Assembly: GCA_023897205.1 (NCBI GenBank)
Contig: JAHWDD010000002.1
Coordinates: 2,232,001-2,296,000 of the forward strand
DNA from: Exophiala sp. HKRS030
Taxonomy: Eukaryota > Ascomycota > Eurotiomycetes > Chaetothyriales > Herpotrichiellaceae
Direction of reading: 5' to 3'
DNA: 64,000 nt
The notes under the pieces were generated by a model. It did not search any database. It was not told where the DNA came from and saw only the letters and a program-made list of their open reading frames with translations. This document shows, one piece after another, positions 43,633 through 53,773 of this stretch (position 1 is the first letter of the stretch; every line of letters starts with the position of its first letter). The position numbers and the translations under genes are program-made.

Positions 43633-45619
43633 ATGGCTAGAATCTATATGAATACCAGCCCACAGCCCTTTGTCGACGTGCCTAGGCTGGACTTGCTGAC
43701 ATTTCTATTTGGTAAGCTCATCCTTCCACCTTGGAGTGTCAATCTCACACAAGAACATCTAGACTCCGAACACAGTGTAGCACAAGATGATACCATACTT
43801 CACCTGGAAGCAGACAAGCCCTCCAACCAGCTCACCAAGGCCGAGCTTCGCAGTCTCGTCGGAAAAATCGCTCACGGACTACGACACCGGTACGGAATCG
43901 GAGCCAGTGGACCAAGCAAGGATGTTGTGACGGTGATCAGCTATGGTCAGGTATTAGTGCCCGCCGCATTCTTCGGTGTCATCGCAGCAGGTGGTGTATA
44001 CTCTGCAGCAAGTCCGTCGTCGACCGTCTCAGATCTCGCCCGACAAATCAAGATCGGTAAGAGTCGTACCATCATATGCAGCGCAGAATTCAAAGACCTT
44101 GCCGCCCAAGCTGCCAAGGAGTGCGATATCCCCGTTGACCGCATCCTGGTCCTCGAGTCAAGTCCATCGCGGAAACTACAGAGCTTAGACAGCACAGTCA
44201 ATGCTCTATCCGATCAGACTCTCAATTGGGAGAAGATCACAGACCCCGAATCATTGAAAAAGAGTCTGATCACTATCTTGTGGTCTTCTGGAACGACGGG
44301 TCTACCTAAAGGTATGGAATCACCTCGCATCCGGCGGCTCTTGACCCCCTGAACCCCCCGTATTGCTCATTCTGATGCTGTAAACACCAGGCGTGATGTT
44401 ATCTCATGAGAACCTGGTACAAGAAGCCTACCTTGTCTCATTACCGGGACGCGAATGGGCAGTGAAGCAAGTCGAAGCAGGCAAGGAACTCAAACCGTAC
44501 CGCACCCTGGCACACCTTCCCATCAGCCACATCGCAGGTCTGTTCGGATACCTCATCCTCCCCTTCTACTCTGGTGGCTCTGTCGTCTGGATGCGCAAGT
44601 ACGAATGGTCGAAACTCCTGCAGTACGTGAAACAGTTTGAGATTACGGCATTCTACACGGTTCCATCCATCTACCTTCGGATATCCAAGTCTCCAGACGT
44701 ACGGGACCATTTCAAGAGCGTCGACGCCGCGTCTACTGGGGCTGCTCCAATGGATGGGGAATTACAGAGTCATGCGAATTCGAAGCTGGGCACGGGAGAG
44801 ACCTTCATAGGCCAGACTTGGGGACTCAGTGAGACCACGGGAGCCGTTACCATGATGCCTAGAGGTCAGAGCGACGTCACGGGGAGTATCAGTCCGATTT
44901 TGCAGAACGTGGAGCTGAGGTAAGACTCTGCCTCGGATGCGTGTTTGTTGGCTTGTATATGTGGCTGACATGGTGAGTTCCAGAATGGTCGATGAAGACT
45001 TCAACGACGTCGAACCAGGACAAGAAGGCGAGTTACTCGTCCGCAGTCCGCTCGTGACACAAGGCTACTTCAACAACCCCGAAGCTACCAAGGCCGCATT
45101 CCACGATGGGTGGTTCTGCACGGGCGATATTGCCGTATTGCGTAACGGCAAGTTTTACATTGTCGATAGGAAGAAGGTATGTACACAGTCGTCTCCTAAG
45201 TCCAGTCTATGTATCCGCATAGGTATAGGTAGGTCAGACTCTTCAGCTAAAACTAACCCCCTTTGTCATCGTAGGAACTATTGAAATACAAAGGTCTCCA
45301 AGTCGCCCCGGCCGAGATCGAGAACCTCCTGATCACGCACCCAAAAATCCAGGAGGCAGCTGTCGTCGGAGTCAACATGCCAGACGACCCCGGGACCGAC
45401 CTTCCACGAGCATATATCGTCGCCGATCCCAAGGAGATAAGCGAGGATGAGGTCAAGGAATACGTCAGGCAACGGCTGGCACCGTACAAGCAGCTCCGCG
45501 GGGGAGTGGTGTTTGTGAATGAGATTCCCAAGAACGCTATTGGCAAGTTGTTGAGAAGAGAGCTCCGGGATCGGGCGAAGAGGGAACTAGGTCTTGGAGC
45601 TAAAAATGCCAAGTTGTGA
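43633..45619 (+). CDS. 4-coumarate-CoA-ligase-like acyl-CoA synthetase, PTS1 (AKL)
   Basis: Exons 43633-43711, 43763-44311, 44391-44919, 44984-45176 and 45275-45619 give 564 residues. The first intron (51 nt) is also open in frame; I splice it because LLTFLFDSEHS matches family spacing. It is an ANL-superfamily adenylating enzyme: P-loop WSSGTTGLPKGVMLSHENL, A4/A5 region YTVPSIYLR and GQTWGLSETTGAVTM, A7 DGWFCTGDIAV, hinge IVDRKKELLKYKGLQVAPAE, and catalytic Lys in PKNAIGKLLRREL. It forms an acyl-adenylate and then the CoA thioester of an aromatic or fatty acid; the substrate is unknown. The C-terminus NAKL ends in AKL, a type-1 peroxisomal signal. A second SKL-ending ligase lies at 56190-57899. 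Confidence 0.88.
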
Positions 45620-46108
45620 GACCGACCTTGACCTTCAGCGACATATGGGATATGGAGAAGTCGATCAAGGATCTTCTCTGTACAGTATATGATGCGCATG
45701 AGGGAAGGAAACGGACCCTCTGCGTTGACACTTGGGGACTTTCGCTGGGACTAGGCTGGTCACGTGCAGAGCGGGGAGCCTGAGGGGTAACAAACTACTA
45801 CACTAACAAATTGCCTCAATAGGCATGGCATATTCTGCCATCGGCGTCCTCCGCCATCGGGTTCCTGTGCGAGCAAGTAGTCCTAAGCCAAAGCCACAAG
45901 GAGATTTAACATATATTTGACAAGCGGACGAGATCTATAGCTTCTCGACTGGATACACCTCTCGAATCCATTCGCACTCCCTATCTTCGAACCACGTACA
46001 TCCCTGATATTCTCTTGTCCTCCTAACACTTGCACTGCGATCACGCAGGAGTAGCCCTTCCCTGAGGACTCTGACATATCTGGGTTTCAGAAGAGCCAGA
46101 CACTCATC
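45620..46108. other. Intergenic, promoter of allantoicase
   Basis: About 490 bases. A UaY-like element (separate entry) and a GATA-factor-like CTATCT (AGATAG on the minus strand) near 45980 are the only candidates. Confidence 0.45.
45841..45854 (+). promoter_or_regulatory. UaY-like site (TCGG-N6-CCGC)
   Basis: The purine-utilisation activator UaY of Aspergillus binds TCGG-N6-CCGA. Here TCGGCGTCCTCCGC matches seven of the eight fixed positions, 254 bases before the allantoicase ATG. Function is inferred from position and gene identity only. Confidence 0.35.
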
Positions 46109-47293
46109 ATGGAAGTCAACATCGTACCACAGGTCATTTCCGACGCTTCTGTGAACAAGGAAGGCCCACCGGCAGCGGCCAACCCAGATATCACCACCGT
46201 ACCCATTCCTGCGTCCTTGATCGACACTACCTTCTCCTCCTCGACGAACCTAAGCACAACCGTCCTCGGTGCGAAAGTCCTCTCATTCTCCGACGAATGG
46301 TTCGCGTCCGCCGAGAACCTCCTGACCGCAGGTCCGCCGGTCCGCAAACCAGGCTTCTTTGTGCACACGGGAGCGTGGTACGATGGCTGGGAGACGCGAA
46401 GACACAACCCCAAAGAGTATGACTGGGTGGTGATAAAGCTGGGCTGCGTCGGTGTGATAGACGCCGTGGAGGTGGACACCGCTCACTTCAACGGCAACGA
46501 GGCACCGTATGCGGGTCTGGACGGCTGTTTCCTCACGCCCGAGCAAGAGGAGGGCAGCGGTGTAGAAAAGGAAGGCTTTCGGAGCTGGAAGGAAGTGCTG
46601 CCCCCTTCCAAATGCGGCCCCAGCCAACGTCAGGCCTGGAAGGTCTCTGGGCCCGGCGTCACGGGTCAACAATTCACCCACCTGAGGTTGAAGCAGTATC
46701 CGGACGGTGGTATCGCGAGACTGAGAGTGTACGGCAAAGTCGTGCCCCCGCCGTTACCTGTCAGTGCGGCCGGTGGCGGCGAGAGACCGGTGGAGGACCT
46801 GGCGAGTGCGTTGAACGGTGGCGTCGCGATCGAGTGCTCCGATCAACATTTCGGCGGAAAGGCTTACCTCATCCTACCCGGTCGAGGCAAGGACATGGGC
46901 GACGGGTGGGAGACCAAGAGGAGCAGGACCAAGGGCCACGTCGACTGGGTCATCGTCCGGCTGGGTTTGAAGGGCAAGAAGATTGAAAAGGTGGTCGTCG
47001 ACACGAAAGACTTCCGTGGCAACTTCCCCAGGGCCGTCAAGGTGGAAGGTCTGTGGATGGAAGCCGCCAAAGCAGCTCTGGGAACCGAAGCGGACCCCAA
47101 GGCCGACGATGCCAATTGGGTCCCGTTGATCTCGGGCGAGCAGCCTTGTAAAGCCGACCTCGAACACATCTTCGAAGATGGAGCTCTCCTGGCCACGGAC
47201 GCCCCAGAAGGTCGTGTCTGGACGCACGTCAAGATGACCATCATCCCTGACGGGGGCGTGAAGAGGATACGCGTTTTTGGGAGAAGGGCATAG
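46109..47293 (+). CDS. Allantoicase (allantoate amidinohydrolase, ureide pathway)
   Basis: An intronless gene for 394 residues. Two tandem allantoicase domains are present. The first (about 55-210) has GAKVLSFSDEWFASAENLL, HTGAWYDGWETRRHNP, DWVVIKLGCVGVIDAVEVDT and FNGNEAP. The second (about 240-394) repeats the plan as GGVAIECSDQHFGGKAYLIL, MGDGWETKRSR, VDWVIVRLGLKGKKIEKVVV, DTKDFRGNFP and a final MTIIPDGGVKRIRVFGRRA. The enzyme splits allantoate into ureidoglycolate and urea, letting the fungus use purines as nitrogen source. The gene is expected to respond to a purine inducer and to nitrogen repression. The CDS starts at the first ATG and is of usual length. Confidence 0.94.
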   Translation: MEVNIVPQVISDASVNKEGPPAAANPDITTVPIPASLIDTTFSSSTNLSTTVLGAKVLSFSDEWFASAENLLTAGPPVRKPGFFVHTGAWYDGWETRRHNPKEYDWVVIKLGCVGVIDAVEVDTAHFNGNEAPYAGLDGCFLTPEQEEGSGVEKEGFRSWKEVLPPSKCGPSQRQAWKVSGPGVTGQQFTHLRLKQYPDGGIARLRVYGKVVPPPLPVSAAGGGERPVEDLASALNGGVAIECSDQHFGGKAYLILPGRGKDMGDGWETKRSRTKGHVDWVIVRLGLKGKKIEKVVVDTKDFRGNFPRAVKVEGLWMEAAKAALGTEADPKADDANWVPLISGEQPCKADLEHIFEDGALLATDAPEGRVWTHVKMTIIPDGGVKRIRVFGRRA

Positions 47294-48048
47294 ACTATGG
47301 TGTCGTGACCTACACGCTCATCTTGGGTCTCGAGGGGAATGTCACTACTAAATGTAAATAGTTCAAAAGCAACCCCCTTTACCCTGTACAAAGATTCTTG
47401 TAACAGTACTACCGTGCGTCGTCTTACTGGTGCGAGAATGGACAATAAAACCCAGTCGATCCAAGGTCTGCAGATATCGTCCTCGTAAGAGAGGTGGCAT
47501 CTCCTCCGACGCCAGCAAGTCTGGTCGGACTGTAGAGTGGAAGATGCGCGACGCACACCGTCCGTGAAAGCACCCGTTCATGGGCTAAAGGGGTAAGTTC
47601 CTACCCTAAGGTGGTTTTAGTCGTGCATAGGTACGCAAACAATACGTCTCGTCGAATGGATCTCGACGTGGTCTGTACAGTACGGGCGGAAGAGACATCA
47701 CCCAACGCGGAACGCGACTCGAATTGCATACCCCTACCCAACAAGGCATTCGGAGTTCAGCCGTTCGCTTCGAGCAGGCCCAATCCTTGCGATTGGACTA
47801 CCACCGTACCCGACATTACGCAACATCAGTAGAATCGGTGGCCTTAAGGCAGGATGGATATTGTTTCGTAGGTATGAATATGAAGAATTGAATATGAAAA
47901 AGCTATAGAAAGACATACGTAGGTACTTTTGCGCCAACAATTTCTAACAATTCTCGTCGTACAAGCAAGCAACCCAGGCAAAAAAGCTATCCACCCATTT
48001 TGTTTACTTGTCTAGTCATTGTTGTCGGTCTTGGTTCTTCTATCAATA
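47294..48048. other. Intergenic, allantoicase to P450
   Basis: About 750 bases; no gene is recognised on either strand. Confidence 0.5.
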
Positions 48049-49841
48049 ATGTCCTCCTCCTACCTCATCATCACCACACTCACATTGATCGCCTTGCCAT
48101 TGTTGTGGACCTTGGTGTCCCTCGTCCAAAACTATAGGACTGCTAGGTCGGCCAAGCTTCCTGTCCTGATATGTCCCATTGACCCATTCAATCCCTTCTG
48201 GATGCTCTTGCGGCCCTACATCAACCCATTGCTGGCTCGCTTACCTTTTGGCCTGGGAGCCTTCACAGAGTACAACCATCTGGGCTTCATGTGGCGGGAC
48301 CAGGGTCGTCTGCACGAGGTCCACGGAGGGGCTTACATGATAGTGACGCCCGGACTGAATCAGTTGGTCGTGGCCGACGCCAGCGCGGGCACTGAGATCC
48401 TCAGATCCATTCACACGTGGGGGAAGAACCCGGCGTTCAACGAGCCGCTCAAGACCTTCGGTCCCAGCGTGGCCACCGACGAGGGCGACGCGTGGCAGCG
48501 ACAACGCAAGATCACGGCCGTGGCTTTCAGCGAACGCAACAACTACCTCGTCTGGGTCGAGGCCGTCAGGCAGAGCAGGCAGATGCTGGCGGGCTGGCTG
48601 ACCAAGAGAGACGTCGTGACCAGCACGGCCGAGGACTCGTACATGGCGGCGCTCCACGTGCTCACCGGCGCAGGCTTCGGGAGGAGCTACGACTTCGACA
48701 GCCCCCTGACGGTGCCGGACCCGGGCCACACCATGAGCTATCGCGATGCCCTCTGGGGTGCCATGGCCAACATCTTTGTCACCTACGCCATCGCAAAGCT
48801 GGGCCGACTGTCCGTCCTTCTCCCTTCGAGCGGCAAACGCGTCCACCGAGCCATCGTCGAATTGAAAATGTACATGCGCGAGCTGGTGGACAAGGAGCGT
48901 TCATCATACTCCCAGGGTGGTGGAGGCTCCGCCAACAACACCACATTGGCGACGAATCTCATGTCGAGTCTTGTGCGCGCCTCCGAGAGTGAAGCGCGCA
49001 CCGCTTCTGGAAAGTCGCGCAATGCACTCACCGATGAAGAATTCTTGGGGAATCTCTTCATCTTCAACGTTGCCGGACATGACACGACAGCGGCCACTTT
49101 GGCGTATGCAATGGGCCTTCTTGCTTGCAACCCTCGATGGCAAGATTGGATCAAGTGTGAGCTCGACGAGGTGTTTGGTGAGAGAGAGGTGACGGAGGAT
49201 GAATACGAGACTGCCTTTCCGCGCTTAAAACGGTGCCTGGCGATAATGGTAAGAAATGTTCTTGTGGTCAGGTCATCTTGAGAGAGAGAAACAGCAAACA
49301 AAAAGCTGACGGTGCGGAATGTTTGCAGTATGAGACACTGCGCCTCTACGCACCCCTGAACGGGATTCCTCGTTATACAGGGTCGACGCCAAAGACGCTC
49401 GCCCTAGGGTCGGACACGTACATCATCCCAGGAAACACCTTCGTCTTTGTCAACAACGCCGCCGTTCAGATGGACGAGCAGTATTGGGGTCCTGACAGAC
49501 TCGAGTGGAACCCGTCCCGCTGGCTTCGTGAGCCATCATCACCGTCATCGCTCGCCTCGACTCCAGGCGAGGTTCCTGTCCAGCTGGCGGAGAACAGCTA
49601 CCTGCCCTGGTCGAGTGGACCACGAGTCTGCCCCGGTAAGAAATTCTCTCAGGTGGAACATACTGCTGCCTTAGCCGTGCTGTTCCATCATCATCGGGTA
49701 CATCCTGTCGTGCTGCCTGGCGAAACCGAGGAACATGCAAGGGGAAGGATTCAACGCGTGGTGATGGATTCGGACATGGTGCTGGCGATGAGAATGAATC
49801 ATCCAGAGGAGTTGAAGGTTAGATGGGTGAAAGATCCGTGA
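48049..49841 (+). CDS. Cytochrome P450 monooxygenase (two exons)
   Basis: Exons 48049-49248 and 49329-49841 give 570 residues. The ATG at 48049 starts directly before the membrane anchor, SSYLIITTLTLIALPLLWTL. Helix C is DAWQRQRKITAVAF. Helix I is FIFNVAGHDTTAATLAYAMG, the canonical oxygen-activation motif. The intron falls just before the ExxR motif (YETLRLYAPL). The haem loop is LPWSSGPRVCPGKKFSQVEH, where Trp replaces the usual Phe of FxxGxRxCxG. The order and spacing are complete, so it should be active. It is unlike the P450 at 14990 in sequence and intron pattern, so the two are not recent duplicates. Its substrate is unknown, and its neighbours (allantoicase, acetolactate synthase) give no clue. 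Confidence 0.9.
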
Positions 49842-49930
49842 ATTGTTCTGGATGTGGACGATAGATACTCTGTGTAGTCGGTAGCATCAAAGTGAAATGA
49901 CCGTGATGGCCAGCCAGCTCGGCAAAGAGT

Positions 49931-49963
49931 GGATGATGGTTGGATGATGGTTGGATGATGGGG
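49931..49963 (+). repeat. Three-copy 11-bp tandem repeat
   Basis: The unit GGATGATGGTT is repeated three times (the last copy is imperfect), just after the P450 gene. Confidence 0.85.
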
Positions 49964-50291
49964 TGAGGTTCTGGGCCTGGCTGGCTGGTGTTGTACTCGG
50001 CATCTTCAGACTTTCCCGCCTCGGACAATCGCTTCCGGGTCTTTGAACTCTACCGTACACGATGCAAGTCAGTCATTATTTAAGCTGCCAAGAGCGATTT
50101 CGGCCGGACGAGTGGCTCCCGTTGGCCCTAGATGCATCCAGTCAACCAATCAGACGCGTCTTATAGGCTTCTCCGCAAAAATCTCCCTGCACCGGCGTCT
50201 GCCACTCATTCTCGCCCTCTTCCCGCCATATCTTGCCACAAGACCACGGGAAAGAGCGAACCACACCACCAACCGCCCGCTTCCAATGCCT

Positions 50292-50298
50292 TGACTCA
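50292..50298 (+). promoter_or_regulatory. Gcn4/CpcA-type site TGACTCA
   Basis: An exact TGACTCA, the core recognition site of the cross-pathway amino-acid control activator (Gcn4, CPC1, CpcA), lies 81 bases before the ATG of acetolactate synthase, a classic target of this regulator. Binding is inferred. Confidence 0.6.
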
Positions 50299-50378
50299 TA
50301 ATTCTTCAACCTCGACTTTCTTAATTGTTTCCTCTCCCACTGGGCCCTTCCCATTCCTGACCTTCTCGCCAAACCACC

Positions 50379-52597
50379 ATGGCGACCAAAATCATGCCCA
50401 TGAGGCCTGGCTCCAGTGCCATTCGCTCCATCTCGAGACGGAGACCCTCGTGCTCACAACAATTTTCCACCACCGCTCCCACCGCAGCTCTTTCACCCTA
50501 CCGAAAATCACAAAAAACCACATCCGACCAAAAAAGAAGACCTGCCACCACTGCGGCAGCTCAAGCACAGTACGAGTGTTTCTGATCATGAGAGAGATTG
50601 AAAAAATTCACAGTCAAAAGCTAACACCCAACTAGATCAACCCGACCTCTCCCCAGTCCAGCCTTCAACAATGACTTTCGACGTACCGAGCCCTCCCCGT
50701 TGGTCAATCGCCAACAACCCGAGCTCGATGATTCATTCGTTGGTCTCAGTGGAGGAGAAATCTTCCACGAGATGATGCTCCGATTAGGCGTCAAGCATAT
50801 GTTCGGCTACCCTGGTGGTGCCATTCTGCCAGTCTTCGATGCCATCTACAATTCAAAACACTTCGAATTCGTCCTCCCGAAACACGAACAAGGTGCAGGC
50901 CACATGGCAGAGGGCTATGCAAGAGCATCTGGAAAACCTGGTGTGGTCTTGGTGACTTCTGGCCCAGGTGCCACGAATGTCATTACTCCGATGCAAGATG
51001 CGCTCTCTGATGGAACTCCCATGGTCGTATTCTGTGGTCAAGTGCCCACCACTGCCATTGGCACAGACGCCTTCCAAGAAGCCGACGTTGTGGGGATCTC
51101 AAGAGCCTGCACCAAGTGGAACGTCATGGTCAAGAACGTTGCAGAACTACCAAAACGTATCAAGGAGGCATTCGAGATTGCCACGTCAGGACGACCGGGT
51201 CCTGTCCTTGTTGACTTGCCCAAGGATGTGACTGCTGGCATCCTTAGACGGCCAATTCCCATGCAATCCACTTTACCCTCGCATCCTTCCGCTGCCACTC
51301 TGGCGGCGAGAGAAATGTCGAGAAAACAGTTGGAAGGTACCATCTCCCGCGTGGCAGACTTGGTCAACATTGCCAAGAAGCCTATCATTTATGCTGGAAA
51401 TGGTGTTTTGGGTAGCCCCGAAGGGCCAGGTCTCCTCAGAGAGCTGTCGGACAAGGCGTCTATTCCCGTAACAACGACTCTGCAAGGGCTGGGCGGTTAT
51501 GATGAACTTGACCCCAAGTCATTACACATGCTTGGAATGCATGGCGCCGCATACGCCAACATGGCGATGCAGGAAGCCGATCTGATCATCGCCTTGGGCG
51601 CTCGGTTTGACGACCGTGTGACTCTCAACATCGCCAAATTCGCCCCTCAAGCCAAGGCTGCCGCAGCTGAGAAGCGGGGTGGCATTGTTCACTTCGAAAT
51701 CATGCCCAAGAACATCAACAAGGTCGTACAGGCCACCGAAGCCGTAGAGGGAGATGTCACCACCAACCTGGCCGAGCTCATCCCCAAGGTCAAGGCCGTA
51801 AAAGATCGACCTGAGTGGTTCGCTCAAATCAATGACTGGAAGAAGCGATTTCCCTTGAGCGCATACGAGAAGGGCACACCCGACGGCTTGATCAAGCCGC
51901 AAGAATTGATTGAAAAGTTGTCCGACATGACGGCCAACAGGAAACATGAGACTATCATCGCAACTGGTGTCGGACAACATCAAATGTGGGCCGCTCAACA
52001 CTTCCGATGGCGATACCCTCGAACCATGATTACCTCTGGTGGTCTGGGCACTATGGGCTTCGGTCTTCCTGCTGCCATTGGCGCCAAGGTTGCCCGACCA
52101 GATGCCCTCGTGGTTGATATCGACGGAGACGCTTCGTTCAACATGACTTTGACCGAACTGAGCACCGCTAACCAGTTCAATATCGGTGTCAAGGTCATTG
52201 TCTTGAACAATGAAGAACAGGGTATGGTCACTCAATGGCAGAGCTTGTTCTACGAGGATCGATTCGCCCACACGCACCAGAAGAACCCCGACTTTGTCAA
52301 GCTCGCCGAGGCGATGGGTGTCCAGGCCCGACGATGCATCAAGCCTGCCGATGTTGAAGCAAGCCTTGAATGGTTGATCAGCGGAAGTGGCGACGGACCA
52401 GCTCTTCTCGAAGTCGTTACTGACAAGAAGGTGCCTGTCCTGCCCATGGTGCCTGCTGGCAAGGCTCTCCACGAATTTTTGGTTTATGATGAAGGTATGA
52501 TTCCAGTAGAGTGATTGCCCTTGAGGATCTACTAACAATGTTGATAGCCAAAGAAAAGGAGCGAAGAGCTCTCATGAAGCAGAGATCCGGTCATTGA
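50379..52597 (+). CDS. ILV2: Acetolactate synthase catalytic subunit, mitochondrial
   Basis: Exons 50379-50569, 50636-52494 and 52548-52597 give 699 residues. The first 80 or so residues are basic, Ser/Thr/Gln-rich and free of acidic residues, a typical mitochondrial presequence. The ThDP-dependent core follows: GVKHMFGYPGGAILPVFDAI, LPKHEQGAGHMAEGYARASG (catalytic Glu), VTSGPGATNVITPMQDALSD, QEADVVGISRACTKWNVMVK, and the ThDP/Mg motif DGDASFNMTLTEL...LNNEEQGMVTQWQ. The last exon adds AKEKERRALMKQRSGH, the usual fungal C-terminus; without splicing the frame would end early as GMIPVE. The enzyme makes acetolactate and acetohydroxybutyrate in valine, leucine and isoleucine synthesis. A Gcn4-type site lies upstream. 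Confidence 0.96.
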
Positions 52598-53773
52598 GCA
52601 GCATAATCACCATAATTTTCCGTTGAATACCCCAATCTAGGAGGACGATCTGTATAGGCGACGTACGCATTCATGATTTCGCAGAAGCTTGAGACATTGC
52701 ACAATTCCAGTGCAGAACCAGGCTCTCTTTGAAGAATCCGACTATTATGTTGGAAGAAGAAAAGTGCACAAAAAGTTTGGCAGGAGTGTGATTTTGAAAC
52801 GGCTGTCGCATGGGACCATACATGATATGATCCCACAGTCAGTCTACGGGGTACATAGCGTCGTTTTGATCAGCCTGAAAACCAACGTTGAGCATTTTGT
52901 CAGCCCTGCATCTGATTGTCTATTTCTTTCGTAATATTTAACTTGTGTCAACCAACCTCTAGGTGAAGCTGTCCTCTTACCTCGGTAGATGTGATAAAGG
53001 AGGCAGACCATGTTGCGTGCAATGCGTACTCGTATCTCCACGTATTTCCTCGCTGACTCACAAATGGCACAATGGATGAATTTCTCCTCAAGATCTTCGA
53101 GCTGCCACGTCAGACATGGTTATCAAACGAATCCAATGTCGACGTTAAATACTTGTAATCGGACCTCCTCCGAATTCTCCGGGCCGTCGGTAAGTACGTT
53201 CCGTCGGCTGAGAATGATCGTCGACACAGGGCGCTGCCGAAAAAAAGTTTTGATGAAAGAAATGATTGGTACACACGGCACTCGGCAAGGGCTGTGGCCA
53301 ATCACAGCTCCCGAGTAACATAAACGGACAGATCCCGAGATCGGGCAACAAAAGTGTGATGACATGGTTCTATCCAGCTCTAATCAGGGGAAATGGACAG
53401 CCTCCGACCACTAAGGATGGCGTCCATATCAGACATGTTTTACGCGGTTGAAGGATCGTTCTAACCTGCCTAGAGTATCTTTTCAAGACTTTCATCCCTC
53501 CAGTTTGTTACCTGGCCATCCATACTCATCTGCCTAGAGTATCCTTTCCAGATTCCATCCTTTCAGTTCGTTACCCTGGCCACTCCTTGCTGCCTCGATA
53601 TATATACATATATATATATATTCCATAAATACCATACACGTCCCGCTCTTTTCTTCCTCGCCGAAGTTGAAAAGTTCTTCGACTCGACGGGATCTTGAGG
53701 TTTGGACCTTTGTTACCTTGCACACCTCAGGAATGCCACACACTCTGCGTCCCCTTCATTCCACGACGCAATC
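52598..53773. other. Intergenic, 1.2 kb, with direct repeat and TA tract
   Basis: No gene is supported. It holds an imperfect 55-bp direct repeat and a TA-rich tract (53598-53621), both within 310 bases of the next start codon. Confidence 0.5.
53467..53587 (+). repeat. Imperfect direct repeat (two copies of about 55 bp)
   Basis: Copies at 53467-53521 and 53531-53587 share TGCCTAGAGTATC, CATCC, CAGTT, GTTACC and TGGCCA in the same order, differing by substitutions and one-base gaps. They lie in the promoter of the MFS gene at 53774 and could be a duplicated control element. Confidence 0.8.

Larger units (their letters stand above)
49842..50378. other. Intergenic, promoter of acetolactate synthase
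   Basis: About 540 bases with a short tandem repeat, a CCAAT box (CCAATCAGACGCG near 50146) and a TGACTCA element. Pyrimidine-rich near the start codon. Confidence 0.5.
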
